DNA from: Pontibacter aquaedesilientis
GTDB taxonomy: Bacteria > Bacteroidota > Bacteroidia > Cytophagales > Hymenobacteraceae
Direction: 5' to 3'
DNA length: 64,000 bases
Assembly (NCBI RefSeq): GCF_014773225.1
Contig: NZ_JACXAJ010000001.1
Location: forward strand, 930,001-994,000
Each line of letters opens with the position of its first letter. Positions within the stretch are counted from its first letter, which is position 1. The position numbers and the translations under genes are program-made. Shown one piece after another: positions 8,722-17,642 of the stretch. Below the pieces are notes generated by a model, which saw nothing but the letters and a program-made list of their open reading frames with translations, did no database searches and was not told where the DNA came from.

Positions 8722-10021
8722 GGACATTATGAGAGATAGCTCTGGTATAGCTATTAAACAAGGTTTTGAGCGAGTAATTAAAAAGCATATACCCAAGGAA
8801 TCTCTAATAGGCCAGAGAAACTTTTATTTAAAAGATACAGCACTAAGAATGGACAGTGCTACTGTTGCTTCTCTTAAGAAAAATCAGATTGAAGAATATA
8901 TAGCTTCATCAGTTTTAGTTCATTGCACCGATGGATGGAATTACCTGTCTAGAAGTATAGAAAGCCTTATTAACGGTGATATTGCTAGCTCAATTCATTT
9001 CGCATATTATGCAGAATTAAGATCAGCAATGTCACTAATGGCATTTGAAGGAGTAGGTGTTTTCAATAAAAAGCATATCTGGTTTGACACGCACAAGAGT
9101 GCCAGTTTATTTGGAGGATTTACTACTCATTCACTAGTAAATAGTGGGATGGAAGCTTGGGCAGGTTTATCAACGAAAAAAAATATTTTATTCGATTTAG
9201 TAAAAGTAAAAAATAGAAGTTTAGATAATTGGATCAGAGAATCTGGGGTTTCAACAAATAGTAAATATGCCAACTCAGTTATAAATAAATGGCTAAAAAG
9301 ATGGAGCGTAGATTTACATCTGAAAAGAGATCAATTTATTAGAAATGAAATGAGCTACAGACCTCATTACTTAACTGCACAAATTGATATTGGAAATTTA
9401 CTTACTAAGTTAACAGAAGTTTGGGAATTACTTGAGCCTTCCCCTTCAAGTGGTTTCTTGCATCTTGATCAACATTTATTGAGAATTGCATTAGAAGGAA
9501 TTTACAGAAAGAGTAAAGGGGCAAAACCAGTTGGACCTAATTATGCTAAATACGTTGAGTCAATTTTTAATCGATTAGGTGAAGATACTGAACAAACTTT
9601 ATTTAACTTCTTATTAAGAAGATCAAATCCTGAAGATGCCTTAATTTTTATTGAAGCGAAAAAAGACAACTTAAATTCTGATAATAATAAAAAAGATCCT
9701 TTCCCTTTAATTTGTAGAGCAATCCTACTTCTACGATTATCTACAGGAGCAGCAAATAACCTAATTGAAACATCTTCAATAAATAAGGAAAGCTTAAGGT
9801 TTTGGTGGGAAAAATTGTCACATGATCAAGGAGTAATTAACTCTATTGGATCTGAGATCAACCCAACTGATTTATTTACAGACATCAGAGATAGTATTAC
9901 TGAGATTAATAGCATAGGGGGAGGGCTTACAAATATTAAAGACTCATTTGATTTAGCTTCTGGCGCTTTATATTATTTAAAACAATTTCAGAGACCTGCT
10001 ATTTGGGGAATGGGTTTATGA
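8711..10021 (+). CDS. Unrecognised helical protein coupled to the DGQHR gene
   Basis: A 436-residue soluble protein, with no signal peptide or membrane segment. It overlaps the DGQHR gene by 11 bases and uses ATG at 8711. I do not recognise a family. A compact, possibly functional region at about residues 80-125 reads SSIHFAYYAELRSAMSLMAF and then KKHIWFDTHKS. Its helical character recalls HEPN-like bundles, but no R-x4-6-H signature is present, so this is not claimed. The rest is alpha-helical with scattered charged patches. Its codon use and AT content match the other two genes of the cassette. Strict coupling suggests a stoichiometric partner or effector of the DGQHR protein. Confidence 0.75.
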   Translation: MAIEDIMRDSSGIAIKQGFERVIKKHIPKESLIGQRNFYLKDTALRMDSATVASLKKNQIEEYIASSVLVHCTDGWNYLSRSIESLINGDIASSIHFAYYAELRSAMSLMAFEGVGVFNKKHIWFDTHKSASLFGGFTTHSLVNSGMEAWAGLSTKKNILFDLVKVKNRSLDNWIRESGVSTNSKYANSVINKWLKRWSVDLHLKRDQFIRNEMSYRPHYLTAQIDIGNLLTKLTEVWELLEPSPSSGFLHLDQHLLRIALEGIYRKSKGAKPVGPNYAKYVESIFNRLGEDTEQTLFNFLLRRSNPEDALIFIEAKKDNLNSDNNKKDPFPLICRAILLLRLSTGAANNLIETSSINKESLRFWWEKLSHDQGVINSIGSEINPTDLFTDIRDSITEINSIGGGLTNIKDSFDLASGALYYLKQFQRPAIWGMGL

Positions 10022-10033
10022 TAAACTAAGTCC

Positions 10034-10049
10034 ACAGATTTTAATCTGT
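10034..10049. repeat. Stem-loop at the right boundary of the inserted cassette
   Basis: ACAGATT and AATCTGT form a 7-base stem with a two-base loop, at the exact transition from AT-rich cassette to GC-rich hsdR. It may be a scar or recombination site, or the terminator of the cassette, although no T-run follows. No matching copy was seen at the left boundary. Confidence 0.4.
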
Positions 10050-10052
10050 AAA

Positions 10053-12788
10053 GTCGAAAACGGCAAGCCCCACTTCGGCCACTTCTACCCCATCGCCTAC
10101 GACGACATTTCGAAGAACGAATTCCAGGTCGTTAACCAGTTCACCATCATCGGCAAAAGCAAGCGCATCCCCGACCTCATCATTTTCGTGAACGGCCTGC
10201 CGCTGGTGCTCTTCGAATTCAAAAACCTGTTCAGCCAGGACGCCACCGTAGAGGCCGCCTACAACCAGGTGCAGCACTATACCCTGGATATTCCGCAGGT
10301 GTTCGAGTACAACGCCCTGACCGTGGTAAGCGATGGCCAGACCACCCTGCACGGCATGTACAGCAGCGGCCTGGAGTGGTTTGCCGCCTGGAAAAGCACA
10401 GACGGACGCGAGGTGGTAAACAACGGCTTCGCGCTGGAAACCCTAATCAAAGGCCTGCTCGTGCCAGAGCGCCTCCTGCAATACGTGCGCTACTTCATCT
10501 TCCATGAGCCAGACAAAGGCCAACTGATAAAGAAAGGCGCCAAGTACCACCAGTTTTTCGGGATACAATACGCCCTGCAGCAAACCCTGAAGAGCGTGCG
10601 CCCTTACGGCGACGGGCGCATTGGCGTGGTATGGCACACCACCCGCTCGGGCAAAAGCATAACCATGGCCATTTACACCGGCATTTTGCGCCAGCTGCCC
10701 GAGCTCAAGAACCCCACCATTGTGGTGCAGGTAGACCGCTTCGACCTCAACCGCCAGCTCTTCGACGATTTCGTGGCAGCCAAAGACCTGGTAGGCGACG
10801 TGCGCATAGCCAACACCACCGACGAGCTGCGCAGCCTGCTGAGCGGAGAAGGCGGCGGCGTGGTGTTTAGCACCGTGCAGAAATTTAACTTGAAGGATAA
10901 CGCCAATGGCCGCGAGCTGGAGCACCCCGTCCTGAGCACCCGCGACAACATTATTGTGATTGCCGACGAGTGCCACCGCACCCAGTACGGCCTGATACAG
11001 GGCTTTGCCAACAACCTGCGCCGCGCCCTGCCGCAGGCCAGCTTCATTGGCTTCACCGGCACCCCCGTAGACAGCAAAGACGCCGACACCGAGGCCGTGT
11101 TCGGAGAGATCATCCATACCTACGACATCCGGCAAGCCACCGAAGACAAAGCCGTGGTGCCGATCTACTACGAGCCGCGCCTGGCCAAACTGCATTTAGG
11201 CAACGAACAACTAGAGGAAGAAGCCGAAGAAATAATCGGCGGTCTGGAAGACAGTGACAAGAATAAGATACTCTGGGCTGCCATGGAAGACGCAGCCGGT
11301 TCTGCCGCGCGTGTGGAGGCCATCGCCAAAGACATGCTGCAGCACTATACCAACCGCAATGCCAGCCTGAGCGGCAAGGCCATGATCGTGTGCATGAGCC
11401 GTCGCAACTGCGTGAAGCTCTACGATGCCCTCACCGCGCTGGAAGGCTGCCCCGAGGTAGCCGTGATCATGACCACCAACATCGCCAAAGACCCCATCGC
11501 CTGGAACCCGCACGTGCGCACCAAAGAGCAGATGGAGGCCATTAAAAGCCGCTTCAAAGACCCCGACGACCCGCTAAAACTCGTGATCGTGCGCGACATG
11601 TGGCTGACTGGGTTCGACAACCCCGCCATGCACACACTGTATGTAGACAAGGTAATGAGCGGCCATAACCTGATACAAGCCGTCAACCGCGTAGCCACCG
11701 TGTTCCGCGACAAGCCCAGCGGCCTGATCGTGGACTATATCGGCATAGGCGACAGGCTCCGCGACGCCACCAACAAATACACCACCTCCGGAGGCCAGGG
11801 CAAAGTAGCATTTGATATAGAGGAGGCTTTCTCGCTTACACAGGAAGTAATAGTGCTGCTGCAAGATTCGTTGCCGGACGGCATAAACTATAGCCCTTGG
11901 CTTGCCTTAACCGGACCTGAAAAGATTAAGATGGTAAGCCAGACTACCAACCACTTTGTGTCGGATGATGAGCTTTGCAAGGCTTTTATGCTGAACGAGA
12001 AGATTCTCAGCAGCCTCGCCCCGATCATCAAAAGCCACGAAAGTATAAACGAGTTGGCAGCGGTTATTATCTACCTGCAGCACGTAGGTGCGGCCCTTCG
12101 CAAACTAAAAAACCCTGACCGCAACATCAGGAAAGCAGCCACGCAGGTTAAGGACCTCATCCACCGCTCTATCGAGAGCGAAGACGTAGTAGACGTGTTC
12201 CAGATGGCCGGCATCGAGCGCTTCGATATCTCCATCATCAACGACGATTTCCTGGCCACCGCCAAAGCCCAGAAAACCGGTAACGAACTGAAGCTGGAGC
12301 TAATCCGCCAAATCCTGAACGATGAGATAAAAGTGCTCTCTTTTAAAAACCTGGCAAAGTCGCGCAAGCTGAAAGAGGCAGTAGAGAAAATCCTGGCCGA
12401 TTACCACAACCACTTTTTTGATAGCCTGGTGGCCATGGAAAAGCTGCGTGAAGTGGCCAAACAGATGCAGGAAGAAGACCAGCGCAGGAACCAGCTCGGC
12501 CTCACCGACGAGGAAGAAGCCTTCTATGAAATTCTGGCCAATCACCCCAACGCCGTGCAGGACTTCGACCTGATAAAGGAACTGGTGCAAAAGATACTGG
12601 TCGAAGTAAAGAAAAGCGCCCAGCAACCCGACTGGTACAAAAAAGACGACACCAAAGCCCAACTGCAACTAGCCGTAAAAAAGGTGCTGCGCTTTAAAGT
12701 GAATTCGGAACTGCAGGAGATACTGGATGAAGTGATGGAGCAAGCGGAGGCCAGGTATAGCAAGTGGGGTGATATGAGTGTGGCGTAA
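10053..12788 (+). pseudogene. hsdR: Type I restriction endonuclease subunit HsdR, N-terminally truncated
   Basis: HsdR is the ATP-driven translocase and nuclease of type I restriction. Homology begins at about 10053 (VENGKPHFGHFYP) without a start codon. The first possible in-frame initiator is GTG at 10188, which would give 866 residues against a usual 1000 or more. That start removes the Asp of the PD-(D/E)xK nuclease (RIPDLIIFVNG) while leaving its EFK (LVLFEFKN). Helicase features remain: DECH box (VIADECHRTQYG) and FTGTP. Two motifs differ from the usual family sequence. The Walker A segment reads HTTRSGKS where relatives have HTQGSGKS (Lys156 from the GTG). Motif VI reads NRVATVF where relatives have ARVNRVF, losing the second arginine. 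With no hsdS and a broken hsdM, restriction is almost certainly lost. Confidence 0.8.
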
Positions 12789-12939
12789 AGTTTAACGTCT
12801 AAATATTAATAATTTTTACCCCAGTCTGATATTATAATGATCGTTAAAATCTAATTGAATATGCGAAATACAGACTGCGTACAATCATTGTTATCTTATT
12901 GAGTTTATTGATAGAGTAAAAACTCATAACCACCCCCAA

Positions 12940-12980
12940 TAAAACGGGCAGACACTTTTAAAAAGCGCCTACCCGTTTTT
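12940..12980. terminator. Bidirectional hairpin terminator between hsdR and the fasciclin gene
   Basis: The segment from AAAACGGGCAG to CTACCCGTTTTT folds into a stem of about 15 pairs, three of them G-U, with T-runs on both strands. It lies between convergent hsdR (ends 12788) and the fasciclin gene (ends 12998), so it can serve both. Confidence 0.8.
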
Positions 12981-12997
12981 ATTTATGGAGTTTGTTC

Positions 12998-13567
12998 TTA
13001 CCTACCTGAAGGCGGCATCATGACTTTATCAATCACATGCACCACACCGTTGGAGGCTTCCACATCCGGCATGGTCACATTAGCATCGTTTATCTTCACG
13101 CTGCTACCATCGAGCATTACTTTCAGGTCGGCACCGTTCAGGGTTTTAGCCGACATGCCGTTCGACAGGTCAGTTGATTTTACGTTGCCCTCCACGACAT
13201 GATACTTCAGGATATCAGCGAGCTGTTGTTTGTTTTCAGGCTTGAGCAGGTTGTCTAATGTACCGGCTGGCAACGCAGCAAAGGCTTCGTTGGTTGGTGC
13301 AAAAACAGTATAAGGACCTGCGCCCTGCAATGCGCCAACCAGGTCGGCTGCCTGCAAGGCCTGCACCAGCGTAGAAAGCGAAGGAGTCTCTGAAGCAAGC
13401 GCTACAATATCCTTAGGTCCATCCATCGTGGTGTCGTCTGTGTTCATGGTGTCGTCGGCAGCCATCATTTCGGTATCCTCTATTTCTGAGGTATCAGTGG
13501 CTTGTTCATTTGTGTTACAGCCAAACAGCAGCAAGGCCGAGAAAAAGAAAACGCTTAATTTTTTCAT
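12998..13567 (-). CDS. Fasciclin (FAS1)-domain lipoprotein
   Basis: A 189-residue secreted lipoprotein. The signal MKKLSVFFFSALLLFGC places the lipid on Cys17. It is followed by a Thr/Asp/Met-rich acidic linker (about residues 18-50) and one FAS1 domain (about 52-187). The H1 and H2 boxes are visible as YTVFAPTNEAFAALPAGTL and the terminal VEASNGVVHVIDKVMMP. FAS1 domains mediate adhesion or bind small ligands. In Bacteroidota they are common envelope proteins, often stress-related. It is monocistronic, with the shared terminator at 12940-12980 downstream. Confidence 0.92.
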   Translation of the reverse strand: MKKLSVFFFSALLLFGCNTNEQATDTSEIEDTEMMAADDTMNTDDTTMDGPKDIVALASETPSLSTLVQALQAADLVGALQGAGPYTVFAPTNEAFAALPAGTLDNLLKPENKQQLADILKYHVVEGNVKSTDLSNGMSAKTLNGADLKVMLDGSSVKINDANVTMPDVEASNGVVHVIDKVMMPPSGR

Positions 13568-13735
13568 AAGTGATATTTTTAAGTAGTTGATTTATAATAA
13601 GTAAACGTTGCAATAGCCCCTTTGTTCAGGCTTTGGAAACCAGATGCCCTGCCCCTGGTTACCATTATTTACGCTTATGCTGTTGAATCTACTTGCTGAA
13701 ACGGTGTCTAGCGGTTCATATCACCATCAAAAAAA

Positions 13736-14398
13736 TCAGACTTCCAGCTGCTTTACAATATCGATCAGCGACTCGGCTCCCATCCGCACGGCTTCGCGCT
13801 CGAGTAGCTCCAGGTGCATCCAGGTAAACTTTTTGGTTGACTTCCACATATTCCGCAAAGGCTGCTCCTGGTTGCTATTCACGCTCTGTCCTGAGGCAAT
13901 TACCTCCCCATTTTCGATAAGCTTATACCTGACCAGCAAATCGGTTGGCCTGGGAGTGATGAGCTCCTCACCGGTTGTGACATGCGCAAAAACCAGGAAA
14001 ATCGTGCTTCCCTTATTCTCATACCTGAACTGACCGGGCACCTTCTCCAGCTCGATCACCAGTTGCCTGCCGCCGAGCCTTTGCTTTACATCCAGGTTTT
14101 GGGCCGCCTGGTAAATGCCGCGCTTAACAAACTCAGCCGTGGCGTGCGGGTTTACCTCACAGGCAATGGTCGAGTTCCAGCCCCAGTATACAATAGCCGG
14201 TATGAACGACGACTCCAGCTGGATGAAATTGCTAGACTGGGGAGCGGAAGCCGGAGCCTGCACCAGCAGCCAGTCTTGCTGTTCTGTCGTCTGAGCCACT
14301 GTCTTCAGCTTTCCATCGACATAAGTCGCATATTTCTTGGTGCCTACGCAGCTTGTCAAACTTACTCCCAGGCAGAGCAGATAAAATAACCGTTTCAT
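13736..14398 (-). CDS. Lipoprotein of unknown function
   Basis: A 220-residue lipoprotein: MKRLFYLLCLGVSLTSC ends the signal, with Cys17 lipidated. The mature part is predicted mixed alpha/beta: a first strand/turn region, a helix (HATAEFVKRGIYQAAQNL), several strands around 105-165, and a C-terminal helical pair (HLELLEREAVRMGAESLIDIVKQLEV). I do not recognise the family. The strand from 'TEEQ' onward and the closing 'ESLIDIVKQL' pattern recall small lipoproteins that fold like TPM or GNA1162, but this is not supported enough to name. It stands alone between the fasciclin gene and a divergent plus-strand lipoprotein. Confidence 0.75.
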   Translation of the reverse strand: MKRLFYLLCLGVSLTSCVGTKKYATYVDGKLKTVAQTTEQQDWLLVQAPASAPQSSNFIQLESSFIPAIVYWGWNSTIACEVNPHATAEFVKRGIYQAAQNLDVKQRLGGRQLVIELEKVPGQFRYENKGSTIFLVFAHVTTGEELITPRPTDLLVRYKLIENGEVIASGQSVNSNQEQPLRNMWKSTKKFTWMHLELLEREAVRMGAESLIDIVKQLEV

Positions 14399-14608
14399 TT
14401 CAGATCTTTAAGGATGATAAATAAAGTACCGGATTTCTTTCAGTGTTTTATAGTGGCAGGAAGACGGGCGAAGTATCTAAAAATACAGATGCGAATATAT
14501 GGTATTCTGGCTGTAAATTTAATCCCTTGTTTTCAAGTTCAATTTCAACTTACCTTAAACAAAGCAAATTGATTAGATTTAGCCAAAGCTATTCAACTTG
14601 ATGTCTAA

Positions 14609-15487
14609 ATGAACCCATATAGTCTCTTGTTCATGAAAAAGGTAAACAGTTGCCCCCTGCCTGATTTAAGATCCCTTGTTCTCCAGGCAACGCTATACCT
14701 TGTTTTGGCGCTCTGCGCATCGTGTACTGGTTTCAGGCAACTGGCTATACCTGCGCGACCCGCCAATGCCCTCTCCGGCTCAGAATTTTACAGGCAAGCA
14801 GTAAGTTATGACTGGCAGCAGCGTGACGCATTGGCAGTGAAGGAGATGCTGCGCGGCAACATGCCCCCCTTCCTGAAAAAATTCGTGGCTATACCTGTCA
14901 CAGCGGCGAGTCCTTCCGGCAAAACAATCAAAGCCACCATTTATGTGAGTCCTGACTACCTGAGCGTGGGTCACCGGAAAGACTGGGCCCGTGTACCTCT
15001 CACCCCTATGGCTGCCCAACAGGTAGCAGACAGCCTGCATTGTTTTTTGCCAACCCGTAAAATTATAGACGACATTTATAGGCACGCTAGCGTAAAGCTG
15101 GCCCCACAACCCTTAACAGCCCACCGCGACAGCACTCCGACATTCTATGCGCATCACCTGCTGGTAGAGGCACAGCGTCAGGGCCGTAAAGGACTAATCG
15201 CCGGTCATAAAAAAGATGTGGTGATTAGCAGCAAAGTGTCCCGTGACCCAAGACCTAACCGGGTAGCCATTTACGGCTGGCACCTCCCCAGCGGCAAACC
15301 GATACAGCCACTCTATACCGGACACATCAACTTGTACGTCGACTATAGCCACGGCATCCGGCTGGTATACCGCAAGATCAGAGTCGGCCGCAAATGGATG
15401 GACTACAGCGAGGTGCTCCGGGACCCGGAACTACGCGGTTTGCTTTGCGATGAAGATGCTTGTGACTTTCTGAGGTATGGCTACTGA
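14609..15487 (+). CDS. Lipoprotein of unknown function, Bacteroidota-specific type
   Basis: The 292-residue frame opens at ATG 14609, but an ATG at 14633 (MKKVNSCPLPD) has a more typical lipoprotein N-terminus. The signal ends LALCASC, with lipidation just before TGFRQ. The mature protein includes a beta segment (VAIPVTAASPSGKTIKATIYVSPDYLSVG) and the helical stretch PMAAQQVADSLHCFLPTRKIIDDIY. A block around IYGWHLPSGKPIQPLYTGH is followed by DYSHGIRLVYRKIRV. The conserved-looking His residues (GHKK, GWHLP, GHINLYVDYSHG) suggest a metal or catalytic site. I do not recognise a characterised family. Confidence 0.75.
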   Translation: MNPYSLLFMKKVNSCPLPDLRSLVLQATLYLVLALCASCTGFRQLAIPARPANALSGSEFYRQAVSYDWQQRDALAVKEMLRGNMPPFLKKFVAIPVTAASPSGKTIKATIYVSPDYLSVGHRKDWARVPLTPMAAQQVADSLHCFLPTRKIIDDIYRHASVKLAPQPLTAHRDSTPTFYAHHLLVEAQRQGRKGLIAGHKKDVVISSKVSRDPRPNRVAIYGWHLPSGKPIQPLYTGHINLYVDYSHGIRLVYRKIRVGRKWMDYSEVLRDPELRGLLCDEDACDFLRYGY

Positions 15488-15584
15488 GGTGTCAGCTAAG
15501 AAGGTATAGTCACCCATTTGATTCACTCTCTTAAATCCGATCTGACCTGGCGCTCGTTAATATGTTTAACTAATCACGAGAATT

Positions 15585-15803
15585 ATGGAAACGACAGGTA
15601 TATTATTATTTATAGGAGGTTTGGGCGGCACGGAGGTAGTGTTGATACTATTGGCAGTTATTCTGCTTTTCGGGGCCAAGAAGATACCGGAGCTGGCAAA
15701 AGGCCTGGGACGCGGCATACGGGAGTTTAAAGACGCCTCAAAAGAGATCAAAAATGATTTTGAGAATTCAGTGAACGAAAAAAAAGACACCCCTCCTAAT
15801 TAG
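15585..15803 (+). CDS. tatA: Twin-arginine translocase component TatA
   Basis: A 72-residue TatA/E-type protein of the Sec-independent export system for folded proteins. One N-terminal membrane helix ([23 protein letters not shown]) leads through the [16 protein letters not shown] hinge to an amphipathic helix ([15 protein letters not shown]) and a charged tail. This is the canonical TatA layout and length. No tatB or tatC is adjacent. Directly downstream are two genes whose products carry twin-arginine signals, so a dedicated or duplicated TatA serving them is likely. A strong hairpin terminator follows at 15831. Confidence 0.95.
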   Translation: METTGILLFIGGLGGTEVVLILLAVILLFGAKKIPELAKGLGRGIREFKDASKEIKNDFENSVNEKKDTPPN

Positions 15804-15830
15804 GTCACCACTGCATGGAGTTACCTTGGC

Positions 15831-15855
15831 AAGCCCACTTTCTGAGTGGGCTTTT
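15831..15855 (+). terminator. Rho-independent terminator after tatA
   Basis: AAGCCCACT and AGTGGGCTT form a 9-pair stem with a short TTCTG loop, followed by TTTT. It begins 27 bases after the tatA stop. Confidence 0.85.
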
Positions 15856-16029
15856 CGTTTGGAGTCTCCCTTGTATCAGTAAGGCCAACACGATTTTTAA
15901 AAAAATCATACAATTTTTTACAGTTCCCTAAATCCAGTGCAATAGTCCGCGTCGTAGGTCTTGCAACACTACAGGCTGAAAGCTTCTCCTGTAGCAGTTT
16001 CTTTTTCATTTTAAATAAAAATAAATACT

Positions 16030-16737
16030 ATGGAAAACCTACAAGATAAGCCTACGGCGAAAGAGGACAGCCTAACCAAATCGCTGGCAGTGCCGATGCA
16101 GCGCCGTATGTTCATGCGCTATGCCGGTGCTACCGCAGCTGTGACAACCCTGCTCTTTGCCACATCCTGTGACGATGACGATGATTCTCCGACAGATCCG
16201 ATGGCAGTTGACCTGGGGTCGGGTGACACGGGTATTTTGAACTATGCCTATGCGCTGGAACAGTTGGAAGCGGCTTTCTACGCTGAGGTTGTCGCCAAAT
16301 CGCTCAGCATGTTCAGCCAAGCTGAGCAACAGATCATGCAGGATATAAAAGGCCATGAAGGCATTCACCGTGATTTCCTGAAAGCAGCGCTGGGTACTTC
16401 GGCTATTCCAAACCTGGAAGTGAATTTCAGCGCGATCAACTTCAATGATAAAAACAGTATCCTCACCACAGCCCGTACCTTCGAAGACCTGGGTGTTGCC
16501 GCCTACAATGGCGCCGGCAAACTGCTCGAAAACGCCGGCTTCCTGACGCTCGCCGGTAAGATCGTATCGGTGGAGGCACGCCATGCTGCTGTCATCCGCG
16601 ACCTGATCTCAAACGGAACCTTCTCCGACTCAGCCAACGAAAAAGGCCTGGACCCAGCTATGGCACCAGCCGATGTGCTCGCTGCGGCGGCTCCGTTTAT
16701 CAAGACAAAAATTACAGCAAACAACTTACCTAAATAA
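16030..16737 (+). CDS. Tat-exported ferritin-like lipoprotein
   Basis: A 235-residue protein with a twin-arginine signal (QRRMFMRYAGATAAVTTLL) that ends in a lipobox (FATSC), followed by an Asp-rich linker. The mature domain (about 65-210) is a four-helix ferritin-like bundle. Glutamate/histidine patterns recur in each helix: ALEQLEAAFYAEV, IMQDIKGHEGIHRDFL, TARTFEDLGVAAYNGA and IVSVEARHAAVIRD. These match the di-metal site of ferritin-like proteins of the desiccation-associated/DUF4439-like group. It probably acts on the periplasmic side, in metal storage or oxidative stress. The next gene starts 9 bases later and encodes a paralogue. The gene lies downstream of tatA. Folded export of a metalloprotein explains the Tat signal. 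Confidence 0.88.
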   Translation: MENLQDKPTAKEDSLTKSLAVPMQRRMFMRYAGATAAVTTLLFATSCDDDDDSPTDPMAVDLGSGDTGILNYAYALEQLEAAFYAEVVAKSLSMFSQAEQQIMQDIKGHEGIHRDFLKAALGTSAIPNLEVNFSAINFNDKNSILTTARTFEDLGVAAYNGAGKLLENAGFLTLAGKIVSVEARHAAVIRDLISNGTFSDSANEKGLDPAMAPADVLAAAAPFIKTKITANNLPK

Positions 16738-16745
16738 GACGCGCT

Positions 16746-17546
16746 ATGAACATTTTCAGAATAATAGAAGATATAGAAAAAGTCGATCCGGAAGTATACA
16801 ATAAGCTTGACTCCCGTCGCAATGCCTTCAAATACATGAGTAGCGTAGGTAAGAAAGCGGCTCTGGCTGCTATACCGCTTGCCCTTGGCTCGGTTTTTCA
16901 GAAAGCCTACGGTCAGAGCAACAGCACCATACTGGAAGTACTAAACTTTGCCCTGAAGCTGGAGTACCTGGAGCGTAATTTTTATACCCAGGGACTAGCT
17001 GCCAACGGCCTTATACCGGCTGGAGCCGCCAGAACGGCCATCCAGAAAATACAGGTGCATGAAGCAGAGCACGTGAAGCTGTTGATAGCCACCATCCAAA
17101 GCCTGAACGGCACGCCGATCAGCGAACCGACCTTCAACTTCGGCAAGAACTTCGCCGACTGGAACACCAACTACCAAACCTTCCTGACACTGGCGCAGGC
17201 CTTCGAAGATACCGGCGTGCGTGCCTACAAAGGCCAGGCCGGTAACCTGATCAGCAACGATGCTGTCCTGACAGCTGCCCTGCAGATTCACTCGGTAGAG
17301 GCCCGCCACGCGGCACACATCCGTCGCATGCGCAACAACGCCGGCTGGATAGTAGGCGCAGGCGCGAACAGTAATGTACCGGCAGGTGCACAGCCCGTTT
17401 ATGCAGGCGAGGACAATGTGGCACAAGGAGGTATCAACGATGTGAAGACGGTTGGGGCAGGTTACTCCGCCGAGATAGCCACCGGAGCCTTTGATGAACC
17501 GCTGACAAAAGAGCAGGTTGCACAGATAGTTTCACTCTTTGAATAA
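16746..17546 (+). CDS. Tat-exported ferritin-like protein, paralogue of the preceding gene
   Basis: A 266-residue protein. After an unusual 23-residue N-extension (MNIFRIIEDIEKVDPEVYNKL) comes a twin-arginine motif (SRRNAFKYM) and a hydrophobic segment ending near AYGQ, so it is probably a cleaved soluble periplasmic protein and not a lipoprotein. The ferritin-like bundle shows the same repeated metal-ligand pattern: ALKLEYLERNFYTQG, IQVHEAEHVKLL, AQAFEDTGVRAYKGQ and IHSVEARHAAHIRR. It starts 9 bases after its paralogue, so the two form an operon and perhaps a hetero-oligomer. A C-terminal region of about 60 residues beyond the bundle has no counterpart in the partner. A terminator follows at 17600. 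Confidence 0.88.
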   Translation: MNIFRIIEDIEKVDPEVYNKLDSRRNAFKYMSSVGKKAALAAIPLALGSVFQKAYGQSNSTILEVLNFALKLEYLERNFYTQGLAANGLIPAGAARTAIQKIQVHEAEHVKLLIATIQSLNGTPISEPTFNFGKNFADWNTNYQTFLTLAQAFEDTGVRAYKGQAGNLISNDAVLTAALQIHSVEARHAAHIRRMRNNAGWIVGAGANSNVPAGAQPVYAGEDNVAQGGINDVKTVGAGYSAEIATGAFDEPLTKEQVAQIVSLFE

Positions 17547-17599
17547 ACCTTTTAACCCTTTACCTGTTCTTCCAGAAATTCCCATATCACCCTATATTG

Positions 17600-17627
17600 A
17601 AAAAGAGCTGCCCCTGGTAGCTCTTTT
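17600..17627 (+). terminator. Rho-independent terminator after the ferritin-like pair
   Basis: AAAAAGAGCT and AGCTCTTTTT form a 10-pair stem with a nine-base loop and a following T-rich stretch, 54 bases after the stop at 17546. Confidence 0.85.
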
Positions 17628-17642
17628 TCTTTGTTAGCTACG

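Larger units (their letters stand above)
6141..10049 (+). other. AT-rich inserted cassette replacing hsdS and the adjoining ends of hsdM and hsdR
   Basis: Base composition changes abruptly from GC-rich to strongly AT-rich just after the truncated hsdM and back at about 10050. The cassette carries three plus-strand genes: a Dam-like methylase, a DGQHR protein and an unknown protein. No transposase, integrase or tRNA is present. No flanking direct repeat is visible. A short stem-loop (10034-10049) lies exactly at the right boundary. Homology to hsdM ends at its left edge and homology to hsdR begins at its right edge, and no specificity subunit exists. This suggests recombination at the hsdS locus that swapped in a different module. 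The replacement event is inferred. The composition change and missing gene ends are seen directly. Confidence 0.75.

Noticed and set aside
8711..10021. HEPN nuclease assignment of the 436-residue protein
   Set aside because: The helical segment near residue 100 is suggestive, but the R-x4-6-H motif is missing.
10443..11195. Minus-strand frame of 250 codons
   Set aside because: Antisense to hsdR helicase motifs.
13644..14033. Plus-strand frame of 129 codons
   Set aside because: Antisense to the lipoprotein gene at 13736-14398. Serine-rich, without family features.
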